Origin: Pseudomonas sp. B21-040
Lineage (GTDB): Bacteria > Pseudomonadota > Gammaproteobacteria > Pseudomonadales > Pseudomonadaceae
Assembly (NCBI RefSeq): GCF_024748695.1
Contig: NZ_CP087176.1
Coordinates: 2,039,501 to 2,103,500 of the forward strand
Length of the DNA: 64,000 nt
Direction: 5' to 3'
How positions within the stretch are numbered: the first letter of the stretch is position 1; the number at the start of each line of letters is the position of its first letter. Under the pieces are notes generated by a model. That model saw only the letters and a list, made by a program, of their open reading frames with translations, was not told where the DNA came from and did no database searches. Position numbers and translations under genes: made by a program. Positions 51,249 through 60,521 of this stretch are shown here, in pieces.

Positions 51249-51379
51249 TAGCAGCTGGCGAAGCCTGCGTCCGGCTGCGAAGCAGTCGTAAAGTCAGACG
51301 ATGCGGTGTTTCAGTAAGACTGCAAACTCAGGTTTTACGACTGCAGCGCAGCCGGACGCAGGCTTCGCCAGCTGCTACA
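51249..51379. repeat. REPIN, GTAGCAGCTG class, upstream of pdxB
   Basis: Facing arms TTAGCAGCTGGCGAAGCCTG (51249) and complement ending GCTGCTACA (51379) with the GCGTCCGGCTGCGAAGCAGTCG core. Fourth copy of the class; it fills most of the gap between the MATE gene and pdxB. Confidence 0.85.
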
Positions 51380-51451
51380 AGGATGCGCAATGCCTGCTGG
51401 CTCAGTACAGGCATCTGCGCCTACACTGCCGATCCGCCAAAGGAGCCTGCC

Positions 51452-52594
51452 ATGCTGATTGTTGCCGACGAAAATATCCCGCTGCTCGATGCCTTCTTCT
51501 CAGGTTTCGGTGAAATCCGCCGGGTACCGGGACGGTCCATCGACCGCGCCACCGTCGAACAAGCCGATGTGTTGCTGGTGCGCTCAGTGACCAACGTCAA
51601 TCGTGCCTTGCTCGAAGGCAGCAACGTGCGTTTTGTCGGTACGTGCACCATCGGCACCGATCACCTGGACCTGGATTACTTTCAGCGCGCCGGCATCACC
51701 TGGTCCAGCGCGCCCGGCTGCAACGCTCGGGGCGTCGTCGACTATGTGCTGGGCAGCCTGTTGACCCTGGCTGAAATCGAAGGGGTCGACCTGACCCCGC
51801 GCACCTATGGCGTGGTCGGTGCCGGCGAAGTGGGTGGGCGACTGGTCAAGGTCCTGAAAGGCCTGGGCTGGAAAGTGCTGGTGTGCGATCCGCCCCGGCA
51901 AGCGGCTGAAGGCGGCGACTTCGTCAGCCTCGAACAGATCATCGAGCAGTGCGATGTCATCAGTCTGCACACGCCCTTGAAGAAAAGCGGCGCGCAGTCG
52001 ACCTGGCATCTGTTCGATCAAAACCGTTTGAACCAGCTCAAGCCTGGCACCTGGCTGATCAACGCCAGTCGTGGCCCGGTGGTCGACAACGCCGCCCTGC
52101 GCCAGGTGTTGCTGGAGCGCGAAGACCTGCAAGCCGTGCTCGACGTTTGGGAAGGCGAGCCTGAAGTCGATGTAGCGCTGGCTGAGCTGTGTGTACTGGC
52201 AACACCGCACATTGCCGGATACAGCCTTGATGGCAAACAGCGTGGGACGGCGCAGATTTATCAAGCGTATTGCGAGTTTCTCGGGCAACCGGCGCCCATC
52301 AGCCTGAATGATTTGCTGCCGGCGCCGTGGTTGTCGCAAGTGACCTTGAATGCGCAAACAGACCCTGCGTGGGCGTTGGCCATGTTGTGCCGTGGCGTGT
52401 ACGACCCGCGCCGTGACGATGCGGACTTTCGGCGCAGCCTGGTCGGTAATGTGAGCGAACAGCGCGCAGCGTTTGATGCGCTGCGCAAACACTATCCGTC
52501 GCGTCGGGAGATTGAAGGGTTGCAGGTGCGGATTGAGGGCGAGTCAGCTCAATTGCACAAGATCGTGGCGGCGTTGGGTGCTGTGACAGTCTAG
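51452..52594 (+). CDS. pdxB: Erythronate-4-phosphate dehydrogenase
   Basis: Second step of de novo pyridoxal phosphate synthesis: oxidises 4-phosphoerythronate with NAD+. The 380-aa protein has the D-hydroxyacid dehydrogenase fold: [13 protein letters not shown]-binding [14 protein letters not shown] (about 118-131), [10 protein letters not shown], catalytic His in [10 protein letters not shown] (about 255) and a C-terminal dimerisation domain. ATG at 51452 with AGGAG 8 nt upstream. It is preceded by a REPIN and followed by the REPIN that holds the insertion sequence. Confidence 0.95.
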   Translation: MLIVADENIPLLDAFFSGFGEIRRVPGRSIDRATVEQADVLLVRSVTNVNRALLEGSNVRFVGTCTIGTDHLDLDYFQRAGITWSSAPGCNARGVVDYVLGSLLTLAEIEGVDLTPRTYGVVGAGEVGGRLVKVLKGLGWKVLVCDPPRQAAEGGDFVSLEQIIEQCDVISLHTPLKKSGAQSTWHLFDQNRLNQLKPGTWLINASRGPVVDNAALRQVLLEREDLQAVLDVWEGEPEVDVALAELCVLATPHIAGYSLDGKQRGTAQIYQAYCEFLGQPAPISLNDLLPAPWLSQVTLNAQTDPAWALAMLCRGVYDPRRDDADFRRSLVGNVSEQRAAFDALRKHYPSRREIEGLQVRIEGESAQLHKIVAALGAVTV

Positions 52595-52737
52595 GGAACG
52601 AGTCGGCCCTATCGCGGGCAAGCCACGCTCCCACAGATCTTGAGTCATCCACCCAACCTGTGGGAGCGTGGCTGAACTGGCCTAATAATTTCGGACACCT
52701 CTTAAGGGCGATATGATTTCGCCAACTTGGAGGCTCC

Positions 52738-53043
52738 ATGAACGAAAGAAAGGTCTATACGCGCGAGTTCAAGCTTCATGCTGCCAGCATGGTGCTTGAT
52801 GATAACTGCCCGGTTTCAGATGTTTGTGCATCGCTGGATATCGGGCCCACCGCTTTACGGCGCTGGGTCGATCAGGTTCGTAAGGAACGTGAAGGGCAGC
52901 CAGTCAAAGGCACCAAGGCAATCACCGAAGATCAGCGCCAGATCCAGGAACTAAAAGCCAAGATCAAGCGCATGGAGATGGAAGCCGATATCCTAAAAAA
53001 GGCTACCGCTCTCTTGATGTCGGATCCCGATCGTTTTCGATGA
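52738..53043 (+). CDS. IS3-family transposase OrfA
   Basis: 101-aa DNA-binding part of the transposase: N-terminal helix-turn-helix (TREFKLHAASMVL ... GPTALRRWVDQ) and a C-terminal leucine-zipper-like coiled coil (IQELKAKIKRMEMEADILKKA). The heptamer A-AAA-AAG at 52995-53001 is in frame for a programmed -1 shift; the -1 frame is open from there into orfB, so OrfAB can be made. Confidence 0.92.
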   Translation: MNERKVYTREFKLHAASMVLDDNCPVSDVCASLDIGPTALRRWVDQVRKEREGQPVKGTKAITEDQRQIQELKAKIKRMEMEADILKKATALLMSDPDRFR

Positions 53044-53876
53044 TCGCAGAGCTAAGAGAGTCATTCCCGACGGCTGTGGTGTGTCGTGTTTTCGGTGTGA
53101 AGCGCAGCAGCTTTTATGAGTGGATTCAGCGACGCGCCAAACCGAGGCGCAAACGCGAAGAGCTCAAGCTGAAAGTAGTTGAGCTGCACAGCGAAAGCCG
53201 CGAAGCCATGGGCTCCAGAATGATCAGTAAAGGCCTGAAATCCCAAAGCATTACAGCTGGAAGGAGTCTTGTCAGAGCGCTGATGAGAGAGGCCAATATC
53301 GTCAGTAAACAACGCCAGCCTCACCCTTTCAGATCCAAAGGAGTGGAAGCATTTGTCGCGCCCAATCGGCTCAAGCGCAACTTCAAACCGACTGCAATCG
53401 ATCAGGTTTGGTGTGGCGACGTCACCAGTTTGATGGTGGGCAAACGTTGGGTTCATCTGGCCATCGTGATCGATCTGTATGCCCGAAGGGTTATTGGCTG
53501 GGCATTTTCTCTGGTCAATGACGCCAACTTGGTCAGCAAAGCGCTGCGTATGGCGACAGAGGTACGAACGTGTCCTCCTGGGCTGATGTTTCACTCAGAT
53601 CAGGGATGTCAGTACACCAGTCGCAAGTTTCAAGAAGAGCTGCTGCAACACGACATTTTGCAAAGCATGAGTCATCGCGGGCAGTGCTGGGATAATGCGC
53701 CGACAGAACGCTTTTTCGGCACGCTCAAGTCAGAGTGGGTGCCTCGTGGCGGTTACAGCCTGATCGAGGAAGCCAAAACCGATATCGTGCGCTTCTTCAT
53801 GTACTACAACCGCACCAGACTCCATAGCTATAACGACTACCTGTCGCCAATAGCCATGGAGCAAAAAGCGGCATAA
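53040..53876 (+). CDS. IS3-family transposase OrfB (DDE catalytic part)
   Basis: 278 aa with the integrase-type DDE core: Asp in VWCGDVTSL (about residue 125), Asp in MFHSDQGCQYTS (about 186), Glu in NAPTERFFGTLKSEW (about 222). It overlaps orfA by 4 bp (ATGA) in the -1 frame. Full-length, so the element may be active. Confidence 0.93.
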   Translation: MIAELRESFPTAVVCRVFGVKRSSFYEWIQRRAKPRRKREELKLKVVELHSESREAMGSRMISKGLKSQSITAGRSLVRALMREANIVSKQRQPHPFRSKGVEAFVAPNRLKRNFKPTAIDQVWCGDVTSLMVGKRWVHLAIVIDLYARRVIGWAFSLVNDANLVSKALRMATEVRTCPPGLMFHSDQGCQYTSRKFQEELLQHDILQSMSHRGQCWDNAPTERFFGTLKSEWVPRGGYSLIEEAKTDIVRFFMYYNRTRLHSYNDYLSPIAMEQKAA

Positions 53877-53959
53877 ACACCGTAATCGGTGTCCGAGATT
53901 ACTTGACCAGTTCAGGCTTGCCCGCGATAGGGTGCGCAGCACCCTCAAAAATCACCCAT

Positions 53960-53986
53960 AAAAAACCCGGCCCTTCAGGGCCGGGT
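53960..53986 (-). terminator. Terminator of the 59-aa gene
   Basis: Reverse strand ACCCGGCCCT-ga-AGGGCCGGGTTTTTTAT: 10-bp stem and T run, 20 bp past the stop at 54006. Confidence 0.88.
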
Positions 53987-54005
53987 CAAGAAGACGGTGG
54001 CTATA

Positions 54006-54185
54006 TCACTTTTGTTTGGCAGGCTTGACCAATCGCTTTTCCAGTTCGCTGCACGCTTGCTGGATCATGTCTTCAGTGATCGGTACTTCGCGGCCCTGTT
54101 CATCGATAATCGAGCAACCCAGAGACTGGTCTGGCTGCGTGCGGATCACTTGAATCTTGTCATCGCTGCTGTGTTGCAAGGACAT
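54006..54185 (-). CDS. Conserved hypothetical protein, 59 aa
   Basis: Small soluble acidic-basic mixed protein, MSLQHSSDDKIQVIRTQPDQ at the start and IDEQGREVPITEDMIQQACS in the middle; no membrane segment, no recognised domain. ATG at 54185 follows GAGGAGACAGGCC, a strong ribosome site, and a good terminator follows, so the gene is very likely real. Function unknown. Confidence 0.75.
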   Translation of the reverse strand: MSLQHSSDDKIQVIRTQPDQSLGCSIIDEQGREVPITEDMIQQACSELEKRLVKPAKQK

Positions 54186-54437
54186 GGCCTGTCTCCTCAT
54201 CAGGTTGTGTGCTTACTCTAAAACCCTCAGGTGACCGGGCTATGACAACTCCCTGCGATCTTTCCCGACGGAAACATCAGTCCACCAGAAATTTAAAAAC
54301 GTTGCTACCCGGACTTTAGACCAATAGCGTCTAGAGACTAGTCGTCGCGGTCATATTTAACCTGACTCATTGTGATTTACAGGGTTCAACCGCTGGCGGT
54401 GTAGGCTGGCTACAACCATTGCATACTGGATACTCCG

Positions 54438-56216
54438 ATGCTCTCTGCCCGTTACCGCCGTGCGATCCGCCTGACCAGTCGCTTTCTTGTGCCTTACCGC
54501 TGGCAAGCCCTTGGCGCGCTGCTCGCATTGATTGTCACCGCCGGCATTACCTTGTCGATGGGGCAGGGCATTCGCATGGTGGTGGATCAGGGGTTCATGA
54601 CCCGATCACCGCACTTGCTCAATCAGTCCATCGGCTTGTTCATGGTGTTGGTGGTCGGGCTGGCGGTCGGCACCTTTGCGCGTTTTTACCTGGTGTCGTG
54701 GATCGGCGAGCGCGTGGTCGCTGACATCCGCCGGCAAGTATTCAACCATCTGATTTACTTGCATCCGGGGTTCTATGAAAACAATCGCAGTTCCGAGATC
54801 CAGTCGCGGCTGACCGCCGATACAACGTTGCTGCAATCGGTGATCGGCTCTTCGTTGTCGCTGTTCCTGCGCAACACGCTGATGATCATCGGCGGGATTG
54901 TGCTGCTGTTCATCACCAACCCCAAACTCACCAGCATCGTGGTCGTCGCATTACCGGTGGTCATCGCCCCGATTCTGATTTTCGGCCGCCGGGTGCGCAG
55001 TCTGTCGCGCCTGAGCCAGGACCGGATCGCTGACATCGGTAGCTACGTCGCTGAAACCCTCGGCCAGATCAAGACGGTGCAGGCCTACAACCATCAGGTC
55101 CAGGACGAGCAGCGTTTCGCCGTGACGGTGGAAGAGGCGTTCAACACGGCTCGTAAACGTATTTTCCAGCGAGCCTGGCTGATTACGCTGGTGATCGTGC
55201 TGGTGCTGGGCGCGGTGGGCGTCATGTTGTGGGTCGGCGGCATGGATGTGATTGCCGGTCGGATCTCGTCCGGTGAACTGGCGGCATTTGTTTTCTACAG
55301 TCTGATCGTGGGCAGTGCGTTCGGCACCTTGAGCGAAGTGATCGGCGAGTTGCAGCGTGCAGCGGGCGCGGCCGAGCGGATTGCTGAGTTGCTGCGCTCG
55401 GAAAACATCATCCAGCCGCCGAGCTCTGGCCTGGTGACCTTGCCGGAGCGGGTGAAGGGCGATCTGGTTCTACAAGATGTGCGTTTTTCCTACCCGTCGC
55501 GTCCGCAAAGCTACGCGGTCGATGGTTTGAGTCTGACCATTAACGCGGGCGAAACCCTGGCCCTGGTCGGCCCCTCCGGTGCCGGTAAATCCACCGTGTA
55601 TGACCTGCTGCTGCGTTTTTACGATCCGGCCGCAGGGCGAATCCTGCTCGATGGCGTGCCATTGACCCAGCTCGACCCACTCGACCTGCGCCGTTGCTTC
55701 GCCCTGGTTTCGCAAAACCCGGCACTGTTTTTTGGCAGCATCGAGGAGAACATTCGCTACGGCAATCCAGCGGCGACCCCGGCGCAAGTTCAGGAGGCCG
55801 CAAAAATTGCCTACGCCCATGAATTTATCGAGCACATGCCCAATGGCTACCAGACCCATCTCGGCGACGCAGGGCTGGGTTTGTCGGGTGGTCAGCGCCA
55901 ACGCCTGGCCATCGCTCGGGCGTTGCTGGTGGACGCACCCATCCTGCTGCTCGACGAAGCCACCAGCGCACTCGATGCGCAAAGTGAACACCTGATCCAA
56001 CAGGCCCTGCCGAGCTTGATGAAAAACCGCACCACCCTGGTGATCGCCCACCGTTTGGCCACCGTGAAAAACGCCGACCGGATTGCCGTGATGGATCAGG
56101 GTAGGTTGGTGGCGGTGGGCACGCATCAGGAGTTGATTGCGAGCAATGCGCTGTATGCGCGGTTGGCGGCGTTGCAGTTCAGTGATGGCAAGGCCGAGCG
56201 TGGTCTTCACCTATAA
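54438..56216 (+). CDS. ABC exporter, half-transporter (MsbA/LmrA-like)
   Basis: 592 aa: six-helix exporter membrane domain (about 15-310) fused to an ATPase domain. Walker A is GPSGAGKST (about residue 378), signature LSGGQRQRLAIARALL, Walker B ILLLDEATSALDAQ, and H-loop IAHRLATVKNA. Works as a homodimer in the inner membrane; substrate (lipid, drug or peptide) cannot be told. No partner genes lie beside it. Confidence 0.9.
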   Translation: MLSARYRRAIRLTSRFLVPYRWQALGALLALIVTAGITLSMGQGIRMVVDQGFMTRSPHLLNQSIGLFMVLVVGLAVGTFARFYLVSWIGERVVADIRRQVFNHLIYLHPGFYENNRSSEIQSRLTADTTLLQSVIGSSLSLFLRNTLMIIGGIVLLFITNPKLTSIVVVALPVVIAPILIFGRRVRSLSRLSQDRIADIGSYVAETLGQIKTVQAYNHQVQDEQRFAVTVEEAFNTARKRIFQRAWLITLVIVLVLGAVGVMLWVGGMDVIAGRISSGELAAFVFYSLIVGSAFGTLSEVIGELQRAAGAAERIAELLRSENIIQPPSSGLVTLPERVKGDLVLQDVRFSYPSRPQSYAVDGLSLTINAGETLALVGPSGAGKSTVYDLLLRFYDPAAGRILLDGVPLTQLDPLDLRRCFALVSQNPALFFGSIEENIRYGNPAATPAQVQEAAKIAYAHEFIEHMPNGYQTHLGDAGLGLSGGQRQRLAIARALLVDAPILLLDEATSALDAQSEHLIQQALPSLMKNRTTLVIAHRLATVKNADRIAVMDQGRLVAVGTHQELIASNALYARLAALQFSDGKAERGLHL

Positions 56217-56222
56217 GCGTCG

Positions 56223-56316
56223 TGTAGGAGATGTGTAGGAGCTGTCGAGTGAAACGAGGCTGCGATCAAAAATTCGCAGCCTCGTTTCACTCGACAGCTC
56301 CTACACATCTCCTACA
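56223..56316. repeat. Perfect 43-bp inverted repeat with 8-nt loop
   Basis: Arms 56223-56265 and 56274-56316 are exact complements (start TGTAGGAGATGTGTAGGAGC), loop TCAAAAAT. It lies between the ABC exporter and the convergent lytic transglycosylase gene. It carries TGTAGGAG repeats typical of the local REP families but no T tract after the stem. Confidence 0.95.
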
Positions 56317-56357
56317 ACACCGGTTCCGCGCTGTTCCTGTTTAACGGGCGCTACCGG

Positions 56358-58286
56358 TCACTGATCGTCGAAGAACCGTTCATGCCATTCCACCAGCGGT
56401 TGGGGCGTGTTGAGCTTGTGACCGTAGATCACCGAATACGACAGCACGTTCTGTACGTATTGGCGGGTTTCGTCGAACGGGATGCTTTCCACCCACACGT
56501 CGTAGCTCAGGTGATCGGCACCACGTAGCCACTGGCGTACGCGGCCCGGGCCGGCGTTGTAGGCGGCGGAGGCGAGGACGCGGTTGCCATTGAACTGGCT
56601 GTGGACCTGGCTCAGATAAGCGGCGCCGAGCTGGATGTTCTTGTCCGGGTCAAGCAGCTGCTGCGGCGAGGAGTACGGAATGCTGAACTTGCGCGCGGTT
56701 TCCTTGGCGGTGGCAGGCATCAATTGCATCAGGCCTGTGGCGCCGACACCAGAGCGGGCGTCGTCCATAAAGGCACTTTCCTGACGGGTGATGGCGAATG
56801 CCCAGCTCGAATGGATACCGCGGTTTTTGGATTCGCGGACCAGCGCATCGCGGTGGGCCATCGGGAAGCGGATGTCCAGATCGTCCCAGTACTGCGCCTG
56901 ACTGATGGTGCGAATCGCCGGGAAATACCATTTCAGGTCATAGGCCAATTTGGCCTGGGCAACCATTTCGTCGCGGCTGAAATGACGGCTGACGTAGTAC
57001 CACTCCCGGCGCCCGTCGGCGATCTGTCCACGGGCGTGCAACTCCAGGGCGCGGCGTACGCCAGGGGTGTTACGCACCTTGTTGGTCAACGCTTGGCTCA
57101 ATACCAACGGTTTGTTGACCAGCGAATAGGGCGACTGCGAACGATCGGCCGCCATGAAGCCATAGAAATCGCGCTCGTGAGCGAGGTTTTTATAAAGCGT
57201 TTGCGGTTCCGCGTTCTGTGGCTGGGCCAGTTCGAGGCTGCGGGCCTGCCAGTAACGCCAGCGATTGGTAGTCGCCAGGTCCTGCGGCAAACGCCGGGTC
57301 AATTGATAGGCATCGTCCCAGCGGGCCAGGCGCAACAGTAGCCGCATGCGCCATTCGGACACGGTGTTGTCGCGCAGTTCCGGGTCGTACTTGGTCATCA
57401 CGTCCAGTGCGCGGCTGTCGAAACGCCGTGCGAGGGTCAGCCCGATTTCCCGGGCGATCGCCACTTTTTCATCGCGGGAGAAGTGCATGCTGCTGGCATA
57501 ACCGTCCAGCAGGTCCATGGCCTTGTCCGGGTCTTGCTTGGCCAGGCGGCGCAGGCCGAGGCTGACGATGTCGGACATCGGTTCGTCGGCAGGGGTGAAG
57601 CGCGAAGGCTGGTTGAGCAGCTCAGGCTTTTGCGCCACATCAATCAACAGCTGACCGCGAGGGGCGAGGGTGGTCAGGCCGTTAACGAGGCTTTTGGCCA
57701 GCGGATAATTGCGTGCCTGGGCGGCGAGTTTGGCGCGCTCCCAACGTTTTTGCTCGGTCAATTGACCTTCGGCGGCCCATTGCCCGAACAGTGCATCGCA
57801 GGCCTCAGGTTGGGATTTGCCGGTCAGCCAGAGCTTGTTGGCGTTGGCGTAACCTTCGGTCTTCTGGTTATGACTGATCTGATACTGCGCATTCAGGCAG
57901 TCCAGTTCGGTGAAGTTGAGCTTGGGGTCGTAATACTTGACGAAGGTCGCCCAGTCGCCACGGTCAGCCAGCCAGCGCAGCCAGCGCAATTTCATCCAGT
58001 TGGCTTGCGGCAGGTCACCGTGCTCGGCGAGGAATTTTTCGATTTCGGCATTGCTGGCGGTTTTTAGGCGCGCGGTCAATTCGTCGTAGGCCAGATAGGG
58101 CTCCAGCGGGTAATCCCTGAGGGCCTGGCTGTAACGGAAGTAGGGGCCGGAATCGCCCTTGGCCAAGGCACGCTTGGCTTCATCGTAATACTGACGCTGG
58201 GTGGACAGGTCCACCGCCTGGGCTGATTGGACGGCAGTGGCAGAAAGAAGCAGACAAGATAAAAGACTGAAAAGGCGACTGCGCAT
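56358..58286 (-). CDS. slt: Soluble lytic murein transglycosylase
   Basis: 642-aa periplasmic enzyme that cleaves peptidoglycan with formation of 1,6-anhydro-muropeptides. Signal peptide MRSRLFSLLSCLLLSATAV; a long alpha-superhelical U-domain; C-terminal catalytic domain with the family motif ITRQESAFMDDARSG (catalytic Glu), GLMQLMPATAKETAR and AYNAGPGRVRQWLR. ATG at 58286 gives the signal peptide. Convergent with the ABC exporter. Confidence 0.94.
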   Translation of the reverse strand: MRSRLFSLLSCLLLSATAVQSAQAVDLSTQRQYYDEAKRALAKGDSGPYFRYSQALRDYPLEPYLAYDELTARLKTASNAEIEKFLAEHGDLPQANWMKLRWLRWLADRGDWATFVKYYDPKLNFTELDCLNAQYQISHNQKTEGYANANKLWLTGKSQPEACDALFGQWAAEGQLTEQKRWERAKLAAQARNYPLAKSLVNGLTTLAPRGQLLIDVAQKPELLNQPSRFTPADEPMSDIVSLGLRRLAKQDPDKAMDLLDGYASSMHFSRDEKVAIAREIGLTLARRFDSRALDVMTKYDPELRDNTVSEWRMRLLLRLARWDDAYQLTRRLPQDLATTNRWRYWQARSLELAQPQNAEPQTLYKNLAHERDFYGFMAADRSQSPYSLVNKPLVLSQALTNKVRNTPGVRRALELHARGQIADGRREWYYVSRHFSRDEMVAQAKLAYDLKWYFPAIRTISQAQYWDDLDIRFPMAHRDALVRESKNRGIHSSWAFAITRQESAFMDDARSGVGATGLMQLMPATAKETARKFSIPYSSPQQLLDPDKNIQLGAAYLSQVHSQFNGNRVLASAAYNAGPGRVRQWLRGADHLSYDVWVESIPFDETRQYVQNVLSYSVIYGHKLNTPQPLVEWHERFFDDQ

Positions 58287-58499
58287 GAGACGTCCGGGCA
58301 GAGAAATCATGACAAGTGCGGGCAATGCCCGCACTGAATTGTCTGTAGCTTAGCCTTTTGCCAGCAGCAGGCGAAAGCTTTGCGGGCCTGTCAGCATAAG
58401 TTCGCAACATTTGTTGTGCAGAGTGCTTCGAGAGTGAAATTGCCGGCCTTCTGAAGCCTCAAGTCAGGTAGAATGCGCGCCCGGTTTTTGGAGAAGCTC

Positions 58500-60419
58500 A
58501 TGACCCTGCTCAAATTCAGCGATGTGTCCCTTGCTTTCGGCGCTATGCCGTTGTTGGACAAGGTGTCCTGGCAGATCGCCCGTGGTGAGCGGGTGTGCAT
58601 CATCGGCCGCAACGGCACTGGCAAGTCCAGCATGATGAAGCTCGTCAAGGGCGACCAGAAGCCCGATGACGGCTCCGTCTGGCGTGCACCCGGACTCAAA
58701 ATTGGCGAATTGCCGCAAGAATTGCCGGTAGCCGACGAGCGGACCGTGTTCGACGTGGTTGCCGAAGGCCTGGACGGCGTCGGTGCGTTGCTCGCCGAAT
58801 ACCATCACCTGAGCCAGAACATCGTTACCGACGCCGATCTGGACAAGCTGATGCACGTCCAGCACGACCTCGAAGCCCGCGATGGCTGGCGTCTGCAGCA
58901 ACTGGTCGACAGCACGTTGAGCCGTCTGCAGTTGCCAGCCGACAAGACCCTCGCCGAGTTGTCCGGCGGCTGGCGTCGTCGCGTCCTGTTGGCCCAGGCC
59001 CTGGTTTCCGAACCGGACCTGCTGCTGCTCGACGAACCGACCAACCACTTGGACATCGGTGCAATTGCCTGGCTTGAAGAAGCGCTGAAGGATTTCCAGG
59101 GCGCCGTGCTGTTCATCACGCACGACCGTTCATTCCTGCAAAACCTCGCGACCCGCATCCTCGAACTGGATCGCGGCGGCCTGATCGACTGGAACGGCGA
59201 CTACGCCAGTTTCCTCGTGCACAAAGAGGCCTCGCTGGCGGCTGAAGAAACTGCCAACGCGCTGTTCGACAAGAAGCTGGCTCAGGAAGAAGTCTGGATC
59301 CGCCAGGGCATCAAGGCCCGTCGCACCCGTAACGAAGGCCGTGTCCGCGCGTTGAAAGCCCTGCGCGTCGAACGCAGCGAACGTCGTGAGCGCACCGGCA
59401 AGGCCAACATTCAGCTGGATACCGCTGACAAGTCCGGCAAGCAGGTGATGGTCCTCGAGAACGTGAGCTTTGCTCACCCGGGTGGCCCGTTCCTGATCAA
59501 GGATTTCTCGATGGTCCTGACGCGCGGCGACCGTATCGGTCTGCTCGGTGCCAACGGTACCGGCAAGACCACACTGCTGAAGCTGATGCTCAGCGGTCTG
59601 CAGCCAACCAGCGGCACAGTGGAAGAGGGGACGCGCATCGACGTCGCCTACTTCGACCAGTTGCGCCATCAGCTGGACCTGGAAAAGACCGTGATCGACA
59701 ACGTGGCCGAAGGTCGCGACTTCATCGACATCGATGGTCAGAGCCGTCACGTGCTGAGCTACCTCGGCGACTTCCTGTTCAGCCCGCAGCGTGCCCGCAC
59801 GCCGGTCAAGGCGCTGTCCGGTGGCGAGCGTGCCCGTTTGTTGCTGGCGAAGCTGTTCAGCAAGCCGGCGAACCTGCTGGTCCTCGACGAACCGACCAAC
59901 GACCTCGACGTCGAAACCCTCGAGCTGCTGGAAGAGGTGCTGCTGACCTTCAACGGCACCGTGCTGATGGTCAGTCACGACCGGGCATTCCTCGATAACG
60001 TGGTCACCAGCACCCTGGTCTTCGAAGGTGAAGGCAAGGTTCGTGAGTACGTCGGTGGCTACCAAGACTGGCTGCGTCAGGGCGGTTCGCCGCGTCTGCT
60101 GGGCGTGACCGAGAGCAAATCCGGCAAAGCCGACCTGACCTCCGCAGTCGTAACGGCTGAAGCGGCGCCTGTGGTTGCCGCTGTTGAAGCGCCGGTGGCG
60201 AAGAAGAAGCTCAGCTACAAGTTGCAGCGCGAGCTGGAAATGTTGCCGAGCCAGATCGAAGCCATGGAGCAGCAGATTGCTGTGGTTGAAGCGCAAATGG
60301 CTGATGCCGCTTTCTATCAGCGTCCTGCTGCCGAGACCGCCGCGGTGATCGCGCAGTTGGAGCAGTTGCAGGCTGAGCTCGACGTGATGGTCGAGCGCTG
60401 GGCCGAGCTGGATGCCTGA
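58500..60419 (+). CDS. ABC-F family ATPase (Uup-like)
   Basis: 639-aa soluble protein with two ABC domains: Walker A GRNGTGKSS and GANGTGKTT, signatures LSGGWRRRVL and LSGGERARLL, Walker B LLLLDEPTNHLD and LLVLDEPTNDLD. A charged linker joins them and a C-terminal coiled-coil tail (about 570-635; QRELEMLPSQIEAMEQQI) marks the Uup branch, linked to ribosome function and precise excision control. ATG at 58500 follows TGGAGAAGCTC. Confidence 0.92.
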   Translation: MTLLKFSDVSLAFGAMPLLDKVSWQIARGERVCIIGRNGTGKSSMMKLVKGDQKPDDGSVWRAPGLKIGELPQELPVADERTVFDVVAEGLDGVGALLAEYHHLSQNIVTDADLDKLMHVQHDLEARDGWRLQQLVDSTLSRLQLPADKTLAELSGGWRRRVLLAQALVSEPDLLLLDEPTNHLDIGAIAWLEEALKDFQGAVLFITHDRSFLQNLATRILELDRGGLIDWNGDYASFLVHKEASLAAEETANALFDKKLAQEEVWIRQGIKARRTRNEGRVRALKALRVERSERRERTGKANIQLDTADKSGKQVMVLENVSFAHPGGPFLIKDFSMVLTRGDRIGLLGANGTGKTTLLKLMLSGLQPTSGTVEEGTRIDVAYFDQLRHQLDLEKTVIDNVAEGRDFIDIDGQSRHVLSYLGDFLFSPQRARTPVKALSGGERARLLLAKLFSKPANLLVLDEPTNDLDVETLELLEEVLLTFNGTVLMVSHDRAFLDNVVTSTLVFEGEGKVREYVGGYQDWLRQGGSPRLLGVTESKSGKADLTSAVVTAEAAPVVAAVEAPVAKKKLSYKLQRELEMLPSQIEAMEQQIAVVEAQMADAAFYQRPAAETAAVIAQLEQLQAELDVMVERWAELDA

Positions 60420-60434
60420 TTGATCCTGTTGTAA

Positions 60435-60470
60435 AAAAGCCCGGCGTTCAGTGATGAACGCCGGGCTTTT
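60435..60470. terminator. Bidirectional terminator between the ABC-F and stress-protein genes
   Basis: AAAAGCCCGGCGTTCA-gtga-TGAACGCCGGGCTTTT: 16-bp perfect stem with A and T runs. Confidence 0.92.
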
Positions 60471-60521
60471 CATATGGAGTGAGATCTACGAGGCTACAGC
60501 GATCCATTGTGGGAGCGTGTT

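Larger units (their letters stand above)
52673..53914 (+). mobile_element. IS3-family insertion sequence (1242 bp)
   Basis: 27-bp terminal inverted repeats, left 52673-52699 beginning TGAACTGGCC and right 53888-53914, match at 23 of 27 positions. A 3-bp duplication GGC flanks it (52670-52672 and 53915-53917), the size expected for the family. Two overlapping frames encode OrfA and OrfAB transposase. The target is the right arm of a REPIN. Confidence 0.93.
52607..53932. repeat. REPIN split by an insertion sequence
   Basis: Left arm CCCTATCGCGGGCAAGCCAC... at 52607-52636; right arm starts CTGTGGGAGCGTGGC at 52658-52672 and resumes after the insertion as TTGCCCGCGATAGGG to 53932. Taken together without the element and one copy of GGC, the two arms are perfect complements. 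Confidence 0.85.
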
